A stretch of 64,000 bases of DNA from Echinicola sp. 20G (GTDB lineage Bacteria > Bacteroidota > Bacteroidia > Cytophagales > Cyclobacteriaceae). This document shows, piece after piece, positions 35,727 to 44,686 of the stretch (position 1 is its first letter; each line of letters begins with the position of its first letter). A program made the translations under genes and the position numbers. The DNA is taken from the NCBI RefSeq assembly GCF_015533855.1, contig NZ_AP024154.1:1367001-1431000 (forward strand). Reading direction: 5' to 3'. The notes under the pieces are model-generated. The model was given only the letters and a program-made list of their open reading frames with translations, made no database searches and had not been told where the DNA came from.

Positions 35727-36359
35727 ATGAGCTTAATAGAGAACCTAGAGTGGAGATATGCCACTAAGAAAATGAACGGCAATGTCGTTCCTCAAGAAAA
35801 AGTAGATTATATCCTTGAAGCAGCCCGATTGGCCCCTTCATCTTCAGGACTTCAGCCTTATCGGGTTTTGGTCATCACTGATCCGGAAATCAAGGAAAAG
35901 ATCAAACCTATTGCTTGGGATCAAAGCCAAATTACAGATGCTTCGCATATTTTGGTGTTTGCTTCTTGGGACAAATACACCGAGGATAAAATCGTAGAAG
36001 TTTTCCAAAAGACCTTAGAAGAACGAGGGCTTCCAATGGACACCATGGATGCCTATAAGGAAAGGTTGTGGGGAATGTACAGCCAACTACCTGAAGCATG
36101 GCACGCCAACCATGCAGCCAAGCAGGCCTATATCGCCTTTGGGATGGCTATTGCCGCTGCTGCAGAGCAGAAAGTAGATGCCACGCCTATGGAAGGATTT
36201 GACAATGCCGCATTGGACAAGTTGTTGGGCCTTGAAGAGCATGGCCTCAAAAGTGCTGTGATTTTGCCTTTGGGTTACAGAGACGCATCTGAAGACTGGT
36301 TGGTCAAAATGAAAAAAGTAAGAACTGCCAAAGAAGAGTTCTTGTTAGAAACTGTTTAA
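35727..36359 (+). CDS. NAD(P)H-dependent oxidoreductase of the nitroreductase family
   Basis: The 210-residue flavoprotein starts with ENLEWRYATKKMNGNVVPQE (R-x-x-x-[KR], FMN phosphate contact) and ARLAPSSSGLQPYRVLVI, the nitroreductase N-terminal signature. The C-terminal VILPLGYRD segment holds the second FMN contact. Members reduce nitro compounds, quinones or related electrophiles with NAD(P)H. The position next to HxlR and before DoxX fits quinone or electrophile detoxification. Confidence 0.92.
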   Translation: MSLIENLEWRYATKKMNGNVVPQEKVDYILEAARLAPSSSGLQPYRVLVITDPEIKEKIKPIAWDQSQITDASHILVFASWDKYTEDKIVEVFQKTLEERGLPMDTMDAYKERLWGMYSQLPEAWHANHAAKQAYIAFGMAIAAAAEQKVDATPMEGFDNAALDKLLGLEEHGLKSAVILPLGYRDASEDWLVKMKKVRTAKEEFLLETV

Positions 36360-36375
36360 CGCAACGAAAGAAAAA

Positions 36376-36750
36376 ATGAAAAAAGACAATATTATTTATT
36401 GGGTGACGACAGCAATTGTGGCTTTGATGATGCTTTTCAGCGCCTATAATTACTTTGCTGACCCTAATATGAAGGTGGGTTTTGAAGCCATGGGCTTCCC
36501 TGATTTCTTCCGCATAGAATTGGGAACTGCCAAAATCATCGGTGCATTGGTACTGTTGATTCCGGGTATTCCACAATTGTTGAAAACCGGAGCCTATGTG
36601 GGTTTTGTAATCGTGTTTATTTCGGCATTTATCACGCATTTGGCTTTGGGAGATGCCTTTTCAGCGGCAGTGATGCCATTGGTGTTTTTGGCTATTTTAT
36701 TGGTTTCTTTCCGATTCCAGCAAAAACGATTGGCTACAGTCAATGAATAG
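36376..36750 (+). CDS. DoxX-family membrane protein
   Basis: The 124-residue protein has four hydrophobic helices (about 8-26, 48-66, 72-92, 98-116) in the DoxX pattern, with F-R-x-E-L-G-T-A-K-I-x-G-A in helix 2. It lies 16 bp after the nitroreductase stop and shares the HxlR-controlled transcript. DoxX proteins are linked to thiol or quinone redox balance in membranes; the detailed function here is inferred from context. Confidence 0.88.
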   Translation: MKKDNIIYWVTTAIVALMMLFSAYNYFADPNMKVGFEAMGFPDFFRIELGTAKIIGALVLLIPGIPQLLKTGAYVGFVIVFISAFITHLALGDAFSAAVMPLVFLAILLVSFRFQQKRLATVNE

Positions 36751-36778
36751 ACTGTAAATAAACAAACAACCATTTTGA

Positions 36779-36808
36779 GAAAGGCCACCTTATTGGGTGG
36801 CCTTTTTT
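36779..36808 (+). terminator. Rho-independent terminator after the DoxX gene
   Basis: The stem AAGGCCACC/GGTGGCCTT closes a 6-base loop and is followed by TTTTTT. It ends the nitroreductase-DoxX transcript. Confidence 0.88.
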
Positions 36809-36911
36809 ATTGATCTGGTCAGTTTTATCCAAACATATAGTTTGAAGCATTGTCGAATTACTTATATTCCGTTTTTAACTTTTATAAAAGTCAAATAGCT
36901 CCAAACTGCTC

Positions 36912-37493
36912 ATGAAAGACAGTCTTATTTTGGATCTTCCCAAATTATACGAGAAGATCGAGTCCAAATCCCAAGAAATTGGTTTTACCATGCCATCGGA
37001 CCGATATATCGGTGCTTTATTAAAGACACTAATGCTGTCCAAACCAGGAGGAAATTTTCTGGAGCTGGGAACGGGCATTGGCTTATCGCTGTCCTGGATG
37101 ATTGATGGGATGGATAAAAATGGCAAGCTGACGACTGTGGACAATGATTTTGCTTTGTGTGAAATTGTGCAGGGCTTTTTTGGTGCGGACAATCGGGTAA
37201 ATATTGTTTGTATGGATGGAGCTGATTGGATCAAAAACCATCAAGGAAAACCATTTGACTTGATCTTTGCGGATGCCTGGCCAGGAAAATACAGCCAATT
37301 GGAGGAGACTTTGGCGATGGTCAAAGTGGGTGGTTTTTATGTAATCGATGATATGACTGCTCAGCCCAACTGGCCAGCAGGCCATCAGGAAAATGTGGAT
37401 AAGTTGGTTTCTTACCTGGAGTCCCGGGAAGATTTTTCCATTTGCAAGATGAATTGGTCCACCGGAGTAATTGTGGCGAGCAGAAAGAGCTAG
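36912..37493 (+). CDS. Class I SAM-dependent O-methyltransferase
   Basis: The 193-residue protein has a Rossmann methyltransferase core: motif I FLELGTGIGLSLSW, an acidic strand-2 end in TTVDND, DLIFADAWPGKY (metal/SAM region), and VKVGGFYVIDDM. The layout is that of catechol-O-methyltransferase-like (Methyltransf_24/3) enzymes. The acceptor is unknown. It is a single gene. Confidence 0.88.
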   Translation: MKDSLILDLPKLYEKIESKSQEIGFTMPSDRYIGALLKTLMLSKPGGNFLELGTGIGLSLSWMIDGMDKNGKLTTVDNDFALCEIVQGFFGADNRVNIVCMDGADWIKNHQGKPFDLIFADAWPGKYSQLEETLAMVKVGGFYVIDDMTAQPNWPAGHQENVDKLVSYLESREDFSICKMNWSTGVIVASRKS

Positions 37494-37547
37494 TGTGAAC
37501 TAAAGTCCATTTATAGTACTATCAAAATTATCTAAATTGAACACCAT

Positions 37548-38147
37548 ATGAAATCCAACCCGTGGATTTTCGGTATTGTATTATTGTGTTTATTTACATA
37601 TTGGGCTTGGTGTAATTATGAGCTACCCCTTTGGGGGAAATCTGTTGCAACAGAAGGCTTAATACTGGAAATAACAACAACAAATGGATATGGAGGAAGA
37701 GGTTATGGTTATAGTATCAATTATGCATTTTCCGCCGATGATTCCATTTATATCTCCAACACCAAATTGAATGGAGATTTAGGAAAAAGGGATGTGGGAT
37801 CTAAAGTAGAAATCAGCTATAAGAAATCTAATCCTGCAGAAAATAAAGTTGTAAAGTATTTTGAACCCCAAACTTTAATGGAAAAAGAGGTATTTAGCCG
37901 AAGCAATAATGGCCATTTGTTTGTATTAAAGTTTCAAAATGGCATACTATGCCAATCAATAATGGAGGGGCATAATAGACTTATCGAAAAGTGGTTTGAG
38001 TATACAATTGTAAAAGACACAATCAAGGTTGAGCCGATATATGACAGTAAAATTGAAAAGCCTTTTACAGATCGGAAGTTTTTAAGATTAGAAGATGGAG
38101 GACACCAGTATTTGTTTGCTCCTGAGAGTAATAGGAAATACTATTAG
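37548..38147 (+). CDS. DUF3592-like membrane-associated protein
   Basis: The 199-residue protein has one N-terminal helix (about 5-22) and then a beta-rich part with GYGYSINYAFSADDSIY and KVEISYKKSNPAENKV, similar to the strand pattern of DUF3592 proteins. The C-terminal half is lineage-specific. No catalytic motif is visible. Convergent with the next gene. Confidence 0.6.
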   Translation: MKSNPWIFGIVLLCLFTYWAWCNYELPLWGKSVATEGLILEITTTNGYGGRGYGYSINYAFSADDSIYISNTKLNGDLGKRDVGSKVEISYKKSNPAENKVVKYFEPQTLMEKEVFSRSNNGHLFVLKFQNGILCQSIMEGHNRLIEKWFEYTIVKDTIKVEPIYDSKIEKPFTDRKFLRLEDGGHQYLFAPESNRKYY

Positions 38148-38164
38148 GAAAATCAATCTCTTTT

Positions 38165-38578
38165 TTAAGGCTCTTTATTGGCAGGAATTTCACTGTTTCC
38201 GCTTCCTTCTCGTCCACCAACTTCAACAACCTCATAAACTATAAACCGGCTTGCTCCTCTCCATGGAAGTTTGCCCAAGTATTCACGGTAGCGAACTTCT
38301 ACAAACTTGCCACTGGCCCTTTCCAGTTTTTCGGAAACCTCATCACCTTGCCCGCTGAAGCGGAATTCATTGCTTTGCAGGGCTCCTGCTGTGGGACTTT
38401 GGAATCCCTCTTGCACCAGTCTGCCTTCCCAAGTTTTGAAAACAAAGCCTTTTTTCTCGTAATAGTTGAGGGTGCCCCCTTTTACTCCTTGGGCAAAAAC
38501 AAAGAAGAACCTCCAATAGATCACACCAGCAATAATTAATACTAGGGAAAAAATGGCAATTTTGACGTATTTATTCAT
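38165..38578 (-). CDS. Conserved single-pass membrane protein
   Basis: The 137-residue protein has an N-terminal helix (about 6-26) and a conserved soluble part: GGTLNYYEKKGFVFKTWEGR, then QSNEFRFSG and a C-terminal YREYLGKLPWRGASRFIVYEV. Such proteins are common in Bacteroidota, and databases sometimes carry an unsupported 6-phosphogluconate dehydrogenase label for them; no dehydrogenase feature is present here. The function is unknown. Confidence 0.75.
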   Translation of the reverse strand: MNKYVKIAIFSLVLIIAGVIYWRFFFVFAQGVKGGTLNYYEKKGFVFKTWEGRLVQEGFQSPTAGALQSNEFRFSGQGDEVSEKLERASGKFVEVRYREYLGKLPWRGASRFIVYEVVEVGGREGSGNSEIPANKEP

Positions 38579-38862
38579 GGTTAAAGGCTTTTTAAACAGG
38601 TTAGTGCTGACAATAAAATAATGAATATTAATTTCTGATTATTCGCCGAATAAAACAATAAATATCTTTTTGGATTTGCGAACTTCTCTATTGGAACACA
38701 TTAAAAAATTAGTTGATACTGGAGTTTTCTTTTGATTATTTACTATTATTGATCTTAATTTTCGAAATGTTGTTTTTGTGCTCGATTTTTTCAAGCGTTG
38801 TAAAATTTTTAGGCATTGTTTAAAAGTGAGCCACAATGATGTATTGTAAACTTGGATAAGAA

Positions 38863-39984
38863 ATGATGAAGAGATTTTTATTGCTTGCTTGGATTGTATT
38901 ACTATTTGCGCCCGCTGCATGGTCACAAATTGAGTTTGATCAAATAGCTAATTTCGGGTCTAGAGGGATTTCAAACTTAGCTTTAGTACGGAAAGGTAAT
39001 CATTTTGGTATGATTGATAATCAGGGCAATTTGGTTATTCCGGTAGAATATGAGAGCATTGGGCAATTTGGAGCGAATGGAGTTTCCGGCTTAGCCTTGG
39101 TCCGAAAAAGAAACTACTATGGCCTGATCGATACCCATGGCAAGTTGATCGTCCCTGTTGAGTATGAAAGTATTGGGAGGTTTGGAGCGAATGGAGTTTC
39201 CGGGTTTGCTTCGGTCCGAAAAAGAAACTACTATGGCCTGATCGATACCCATGGCAAGTTGATCGTCCCTGTTGAGTATGAAAGTATTGGGAGGTTTGGA
39301 GCGAATGGAGTTTCCGGGTTTGCTTCGGTCCGAAAAAGAAACTACTATGGCCTGATCGATACCCATGGCAAGTTGGTCGTCCCTGTTGAGTATGAAAGTA
39401 TTGGGAGGTTTGGAGCGAATGGAGTTTCCGGGTTTGCTTCGGTCCGAAAAAGAAACTACTATGGCCTGATCGATACCCATGGCAAGTTGATCGTCCCTGT
39501 TGAGTATGAAAGTATTGGGAGGTTTGGAGCGAATGGAGTTTCCGGGTTTGCTTCGGTCCGAAAAAGAAACTACTATGGCCTGATCGATACCCATGGCAAG
39601 TTGGTCGTCCCTGTTGAGTATGAAAGTATTGGGAGGTTTGGAGCGAATGGAGTTTCCGGGTTTGCTTTGGTCCGAAAAAGAAATTACTATGGCCTGATCG
39701 ATACCCATGGCAAGTTGATCGTCCCTGTTGAGTATGAAAGTATTGGGAGGTTTGGAGCGAATGGAGTTTCCGGGTTTGCTTCGGTCCGAAAAAGAAACAA
39801 CTATGGCCTGATTGATACAAATGGAAAATTGATTGTCCCCATTGAATATGAAAGTATTGGCAACTATGGCGTTTACAATCCGAAATGGGCGTTGGTGAAG
39901 AAAAATGACAAGTTTGGCTTTATCAATTTAGAAGGAGAGGTGGTAGTGCCCGTCAGGTATGATGATCCAAATGATGTGGAGTAA
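38863..39984 (+). CDS. Secreted WG-repeat protein built from near-identical 38-residue units
   Basis: The 373-residue protein has a signal peptide (ending PAAWSQ) and nine WG-type repeats of 38 residues. Repeats 2-8 are almost identical, each with FGANGVSGFASVRKRNYYG, then LIDTHGKL[IV]VPVEYESIGR; repeats 1 and 9 are diverged caps. WG repeats form beta-rich, probably propeller- or solenoid-like structures at the cell surface. The function is unknown. MM at the start allows 38863 or 38866. Confidence 0.85.
   Translation: MMKRFLLLAWIVLLFAPAAWSQIEFDQIANFGSRGISNLALVRKGNHFGMIDNQGNLVIPVEYESIGQFGANGVSGLALVRKRNYYGLIDTHGKLIVPVEYESIGRFGANGVSGFASVRKRNYYGLIDTHGKLIVPVEYESIGRFGANGVSGFASVRKRNYYGLIDTHGKLVVPVEYESIGRFGANGVSGFASVRKRNYYGLIDTHGKLIVPVEYESIGRFGANGVSGFASVRKRNYYGLIDTHGKLVVPVEYESIGRFGANGVSGFALVRKRNYYGLIDTHGKLIVPVEYESIGRFGANGVSGFASVRKRNNYGLIDTNGKLIVPIEYESIGNYGVYNPKWALVKKNDKFGFINLEGEVVVPVRYDDPNDVE
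39067..39840 (+). repeat. Tandem 114-bp DNA repeats inside the WG-repeat gene
   Basis: Units of 114 bp start at about 39067 and run seven times, each a multiple of three. Most copies differ by only one or two bases. The codon for I/V in KL[IV]VP alternates ATC, GTC, ATC, GTC, ATC in units 3-7, so pairs of units (228 bp) were probably duplicated together. The array is prone to slippage and to assembly collapse. Confidence 0.9.
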
Positions 39985-40143
39985 TTAACTCTCATAAAGA
40001 GTCAATTGGCTTGGTTCATATAAGATAATCACCAACTATCCATGCATATAGTTTTAGGATTGATTTTAAACTTTTAATCCATCAAAAAATGCTAATTTGT
40101 TATTCCATAAAAGACACTTTACCATCAACCAACCCAAAATAGA

Positions 40144-41172
40144 ATGAAAAATAGAAGAGAGTTTCTTATAAAATCAGCCTTAGGTGCAGCAGGATTGATT
40201 ACTGCTCCATCATGGCTTCAGGGGGCACCGGCTTTGATCAAATCATATGGTAAACCCAATTCCCTGATCAATGGGGTGCAAATAGGCTGCATCACCTATT
40301 CATTCCGGTCAATGCCCGAGCAAAGTGCAGAGGCTACCTTAAAATATGTGACAGATGCGGGCATCAGTGCCATCGAATTGATGGGTGATCCTGCTGAGCA
40401 CTTTGCCGGAAAACCTCAATTAGATATGGACAGGGGCCGAATGTATCAGTTGGCAGGCAAGGCCCGAAAGGGAGAAAACATGACAGCTGAAGAAAAAGCG
40501 GAATTGGAGGAGATGAGAGCTGAAAGTGAAGCTTATGCAAAGGAAGTAGCGGAGTGGAGGGCCAAGGTGGACATGAAGAAGTTCGAGGAACTGCGAAAAA
40601 TGTACAAAGCCGCTGGGGTCAGCATCTACGCCTTTAAGCCCAATGCTTTTGGAAAGAATAATACCGATGCAGAAGTGGCCTATGGAATGAAAGCGGCCAA
40701 AGCTTTAGGCGCCACCCATATTACCTTGGAGCATCCTTCAGATGAAGCCCAAACGCTGCGCTTGGGCAAACTGGGTGAAAAATACAAAATGACAGTAGGC
40801 TACCATGGTCATACCCAAGAGACATTTGACTTTTGGGATACGGCCATCGCCCAAAGCCCGAGAAACGGTTTGAACCTAGATGCAGGACATTATATTGCTG
40901 CAGGAAATACGGATTTGATTCCTTTGATCGAGAAGCAACATCAGCGCATCATGAGCATGCACACCAAAGACCGACAAACCAAAGCCAATGGGCAGGGGAA
41001 TTTGCCTTGGGGAACCGGAGATACTCCCATTCCTCAATTGCTTACCATGATGAAGGAAAACAAATACAAATTTCCGGCTACCATAGAATTGGAATACAAA
41101 ATTCCAGAGGGATCAGATGCGGTTAAAGAGGTGAGAAAGTGCCTTGAGTTTTGTGAAAGAGCCCTTTCTTGA
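40144..41172 (+). CDS. Sugar phosphate isomerase/epimerase-like TIM-barrel protein, Tat-exported
   Basis: The 342 aa start with a twin-arginine-type signal (MKNRREFLIKSALGAAGL). The barrel has GCITYSFRS, DAGISAIELMGDPAEHF, TVGYHGHT and MSMHTKDRQ, with metal-ligand Glu/His residues (e.g. ATIELEYK at the end) as in AP endonuclease 2-type isomerases. A charged helix (about residues 112-145) is inserted. Bacteroidota have many such periplasmic proteins; the sugar is unknown. Confidence 0.88.
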   Translation: MKNRREFLIKSALGAAGLITAPSWLQGAPALIKSYGKPNSLINGVQIGCITYSFRSMPEQSAEATLKYVTDAGISAIELMGDPAEHFAGKPQLDMDRGRMYQLAGKARKGENMTAEEKAELEEMRAESEAYAKEVAEWRAKVDMKKFEELRKMYKAAGVSIYAFKPNAFGKNNTDAEVAYGMKAAKALGATHITLEHPSDEAQTLRLGKLGEKYKMTVGYHGHTQETFDFWDTAIAQSPRNGLNLDAGHYIAAGNTDLIPLIEKQHQRIMSMHTKDRQTKANGQGNLPWGTGDTPIPQLLTMMKENKYKFPATIELEYKIPEGSDAVKEVRKCLEFCERALS

Positions 41173-41194
41173 TATTCTCTGATACGATAAGATG

Positions 41195-41227
41195 AAATCC
41201 CGCCCTCTACTGGGCGGGATTTATTTT
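41195..41227 (+). terminator. Rho-independent terminator after the isomerase-like gene
   Basis: AAATCCCGCCC and GGGCGGGATTT pair over a 6-base loop, followed by TATTTTTA. Confidence 0.85.
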
Positions 41228-41421
41228 TACACTTTTATCCCATCCAACTTAAAAATATTGTAATAATTGTGGTATAAATAACTTGTATTTGTAGATTAGT
41301 GCCTCATTTATCCTTAATTCAAATATTTTTAAAGAAGGCGTTAGGTGATTTTTTAGAGTGATACTTATTACTGTTTCACTTTTTAATTGCTTAAGCAGAA
41401 GCGAGAATTTGTTTATCAACC

Positions 41422-41841
41422 ATGGAAAATAAAGACCATATCAGTTTTGCTGTGCAAGAATTTCCACCCTTGCTCAACCGGATCAAGGCTGCGATGATAG
41501 ATTTAATCATCATACTGATTATTTTCAGTCTATCTTCAATATTGATAGATGTATTGGGAGATCCCCCAAATTGGGTTCGTGGAATGATCTTTATTTTTTC
41601 TATTTATCTCTATGAGCCCATGATGCTCACTTTTTTTGGAGGGACACTAGGACATTTATTGTTAGGGCTCCGAATTAGAAGAATGGAAAATCAGCATGAC
41701 AAATTGAATATTTTTCAGGCATCAGGAAGGTTTTTGGTCAAGTACCTTTTGAGCTGGATATCTTTTCTCACTGTGGCCACTAACAGTAAAAAGAGAGCCA
41801 TACATGATTTGGCGAGTGGCTCGATAGTTTTGTACAAATAA
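41422..41841 (+). CDS. RDD-family membrane protein
   Basis: The 139-residue protein has the RDD layout: PPLLNRIKAAMIDLIIILII (N-R-x-x-A-x-x-[ID]-D replacing R-D-D), a second helix (about 50-75) and a C-terminal amphipathic part with FGGTLGHLLLGLRIRR and KRAIHDLASGSIVL, the family's C-terminal motif. The family is poorly understood; some members affect Na+/K+ handling. The gene is followed 23 bp later by another membrane protein gene. Confidence 0.85.
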   Translation: MENKDHISFAVQEFPPLLNRIKAAMIDLIIILIIFSLSSILIDVLGDPPNWVRGMIFIFSIYLYEPMMLTFFGGTLGHLLLGLRIRRMENQHDKLNIFQASGRFLVKYLLSWISFLTVATNSKKRAIHDLASGSIVLYK

Positions 41842-41864
41842 TCATCATTCAAATATCACAAATA

Positions 41865-42476
41865 ATGAAGACACCAACTTGGGCCATTATCATTGGCATC
41901 TGCATGTTACTTTTTGGAGGATGCGGTATGATCGGCAGTACACAGGCAGTGTTTTTGCCGTCTGTATTGGAAATTCAACGCAACATGATGGATGGAATAA
42001 CAAAAAGCCACGATATGATGTACGCCATGTCAGTTGACAGTTCCATGCAAATTCATGATTCCACGGCTGTGAATTCCTCTGCCGAAATAAAGATGCAAGA
42101 GAAAGTTTTTAGAGAAGCTTTTACTCAAGGCATGAATATGTTTTCCATTTCTGAATATGCAAAAAGGTGGACAATCATTTTTGGCTACCTAGGAATTTTG
42201 GTTGCAGGTTTTTATTTCTTGTCAGGTATATTTCTCTTGGTGAAATTACCCCGTGCTATCAAAATGGTATTTATTGCCCTAATTATCAGCATAGCTTTTA
42301 GCTTTCTTCAGACCATCGTGATGGTCTTTGATGACAATAGCGGCTTTATGACCCTTAGCTTGGGTGTTGGAAACCTCTTTGGGGTGGTATTGGATGTGAT
42401 CCTGTTGATTGTCTTATTGGCAGTAGATAAATCTACTTATGTCACCAGAGGAAGGGCACTTGAAACCACCCATTAG
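41865..42476 (+). CDS. Membrane protein of unknown function
   Basis: The 203-residue protein has an N-terminal hydrophobic segment, a Met-rich soluble loop (about 35-100, many MM/DMM), and three membrane helices (about 105-130, 133-155, 160-185). The N-terminus FGGCGMIGS contains a Cys but the context is not a strict lipobox. No family was recognised. It is probably co-transcribed with the RDD and rhomboid genes. Confidence 0.6.
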   Translation: MKTPTWAIIIGICMLLFGGCGMIGSTQAVFLPSVLEIQRNMMDGITKSHDMMYAMSVDSSMQIHDSTAVNSSAEIKMQEKVFREAFTQGMNMFSISEYAKRWTIIFGYLGILVAGFYFLSGIFLLVKLPRAIKMVFIALIISIAFSFLQTIVMVFDDNSGFMTLSLGVGNLFGVVLDVILLIVLLAVDKSTYVTRGRALETTH

Positions 42477-42517
42477 AAAAGCGTTTTTAAGAGTTTTACG
42501 GAATAAATAACTAGCAT

Positions 42518-43978
42518 ATGGCATTTGGACTTCCACCCAGATATGAAGAATATTATAGGTATCAGGATATTGAAGATACCCACTTTTTGGTCTTGACTTA
42601 TGAATCTGCAAAACAGCTCGGTTGGAATATTGTCCAAGTTGGAGAAGATTCCCTTCGCATCTACACCAAGTACTCTCTAAGTTCTTGGAGTGAAGAGATC
42701 ACGGTATCGATCAGAAAGGGAAGGGCCTATATTAAGAGTGAATGTATGGGTCACCAATGGATGGATTGGGGTAAAAACAGCCGAAATGTAAAGCATTTGA
42801 TTCAAAAGATTGAAAAGAACCAAAAAGCAATTGATGCTGAAGAGCTAGGAATGAGGTTTGACCAGCTCAAAGAAGATTTTACTCAAGAGGAAATACCCAA
42901 TCCAAAGGAAAAGATGTCGAGTGTCCTTTCCTTTTTCATTCCAGTCAAAGACTATTTTGTTACCCCTATTATACTCCATTTAAATGTGTTGATTTTCTTG
43001 ATCATGGTATTGTCAGGAGTCAATATATTTTTGCCAGAAAGCAAGGATTTATTGGACTGGGGCGCTAATTATCGTCCCATGACTTTGGAAGGAGAATGGT
43101 GGAGGTTGCTTTCTTCCTGTTTTGTCCACATTGGAGTCCTCCATTTACTGCTGAACATGTATGCGTTAATGTACATTGGCTTGATGTTGGAACCCTATTT
43201 GGGCAAAACCAGGCTTTTGGCAGCTTATTTATTAGCAGGTGTGGCAGGGAGTGTGGCCAGTTTATGGTGGAATGAACTTGTCATCAGTGCTGGAGCATCA
43301 GGTGCCATCTTTGGACTTTATGGGGTTTTTATTGCGTTACTGACCACCAACCTGATTCACAAATCAACTCGCAAAACACTTATGGCCAGTATCTTGATTT
43401 TTGTGGTCTACAACCTTTTGAATGGCCTCAAACCTGAAAGCGGCATTGATAATGCAGCCCATATTGGAGGATTATTGGCTGGGCTGGCTATTGGTTACGG
43501 CTTTGTTCCCAGTATAAGAAACAATGGAAATATAAAGTTAAAGCACCTGACGATCGCCTCTATTTCCTTTTTGCTGTTTATTTCTTCCTATATCGTGTAT
43601 GCCAGCATTCCCAATGACATTGGCAATTATGATAAAAAAATGGAACGCTTTGCTTCGCTAGAGTCGATGGCGTTGGAGTTTTACAGCATGCCTGAAACTA
43701 CCCCCAAAGACGAACTACTAACTGAATTGAAAGACAGGGGGATTTATTATTGGAACGAAAATCTCCAATTGTTGGATAGTATGGAGCAAATGGATTTGCC
43801 CATGGTGCTTGCCATGAGAAATGGTAAGCTAAAGACTTACTGCCAACTCCGGATCAAGTCTTATGAGCTTATTTATAAGGCGATAGAAGAAGATACAGAT
43901 CAATATCGAAATGAAATCACTAAATGCAACCAGCAGATAGATCGGATCATTTCAGATCTGACAGAAGGTTTGGAATGA
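42518..43978 (+). CDS. Rhomboid family intramembrane serine protease with extra N- and C-terminal domains
   Basis: The 486-residue protein has a soluble N-terminal part (about 1-145), then a six-helix rhomboid core with HLLLNMYAL (oxyanion Asn), GASGAIFG with catalytic Ser261, and AHIGGLLAG with catalytic His315. A soluble tail (about 365-486) follows. The dyad and G-x-S-G are intact, so it should be active and cleave helices of other membrane proteins. The substrate is unknown. Confidence 0.92.
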   Translation: MAFGLPPRYEEYYRYQDIEDTHFLVLTYESAKQLGWNIVQVGEDSLRIYTKYSLSSWSEEITVSIRKGRAYIKSECMGHQWMDWGKNSRNVKHLIQKIEKNQKAIDAEELGMRFDQLKEDFTQEEIPNPKEKMSSVLSFFIPVKDYFVTPIILHLNVLIFLIMVLSGVNIFLPESKDLLDWGANYRPMTLEGEWWRLLSSCFVHIGVLHLLLNMYALMYIGLMLEPYLGKTRLLAAYLLAGVAGSVASLWWNELVISAGASGAIFGLYGVFIALLTTNLIHKSTRKTLMASILIFVVYNLLNGLKPESGIDNAAHIGGLLAGLAIGYGFVPSIRNNGNIKLKHLTIASISFLLFISSYIVYASIPNDIGNYDKKMERFASLESMALEFYSMPETTPKDELLTELKDRGIYYWNENLQLLDSMEQMDLPMVLAMRNGKLKTYCQLRIKSYELIYKAIEEDTDQYRNEITKCNQQIDRIISDLTEGLE

Positions 43979-44083
43979 CATTTGACCTGAAGGTTTTTTG
44001 AAAAACTCTTTAAGATAATTATATCAGTGTTTATCCGTGTTCATCTGTGGATAATAAAAAGTTGATTAAAACCTAGGTAAAGT

Positions 44084-44686
44084 CTACTTGGCCATTCTTT
44101 TTACTTCTTGATGCCTGAAGCATTGCTGCAAATGGTCATTTACCAAGCCCGTAGCTTGCATATGGGCGTAAATGGTGGTACTGCCCAAAAATTTAAAGCC
44201 TTTGCTCTTTAAGTCCTTGGCCAATTTGTCCGATTCAGGCGTGGTGGCTGGGGCTTCTCCGATACTTTTGATATTGCTGTGGATGGGTTTACCTCCTACA
44301 AAATCCCAAATATAGCTGGTAAAGCTGCCGACATTGGCTTGGATTTCCATAAATCGACGGGCATTATTGATGGCCGCTTCGATTTTCATTTTGTTTCTGA
44401 TGATCCCACTGTCCTGCATCAATTCCTGCACCATGCTGTCTGGAAAATCCGCAACCTGTTTGTAATCGAATTGGGCAAAGGCATTACGGTAGCCCTCTCT
44501 TTTTTTCAGGATCGTGGACCAACTTAAACCTGCTTGGGCACTCTCCAGTACCAAAAACTCAAAGTGAACCTTGTCACTGTAAACCGGAACACCCCACTCC
44601 TCATCATGGTATTTGATATATTCTTCAAAACCTAGACACCAGGGACACCTGAATTTTTCGGATTGGTTGATTTGATAGGGAGACAT
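44084..44686 (-). CDS. tag: DNA-3-methyladenine glycosylase I
   Basis: The 200-residue protein has the Tag signature: RCPWCLGFEEYIKYHDEEWG, LVLESAQAGLSWSTIL, and IYAHMQATGLVNDH near the end, with Cys and His residues of the zinc snap. It excises 3-methyladenine from alkylated DNA. It stands alone on the minus strand. Confidence 0.96.
   Translation of the reverse strand: MSPYQINQSEKFRCPWCLGFEEYIKYHDEEWGVPVYSDKVHFEFLVLESAQAGLSWSTILKKREGYRNAFAQFDYKQVADFPDSMVQELMQDSGIIRNKMKIEAAINNARRFMEIQANVGSFTSYIWDFVGGKPIHSNIKSIGEAPATTPESDKLAKDLKSKGFKFLGSTTIYAHMQATGLVNDHLQQCFRHQEVKRMAK

Noticed and set aside
38639..38926. 95-codon minus-strand frame overlapping the start of the WG-repeat gene
   Set aside because: Lys/Ser-rich sequence without domain; it overlaps the signal peptide coding region of a well-supported gene.
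39035..39820. Long minus-strand reading frames (about 260 and 205 codons) opposite the WG-repeat gene
   Set aside because: They are produced by the repeat structure of the real plus-strand gene; they have no signal peptide or domain, and the plus-strand frame has clear WG repeats and a signal peptide.
39067..39840. CRISPR array
   Set aside because: The 114-bp units are contiguous, lack variable spacers and keep the reading frame of a protein; no cas genes are near.
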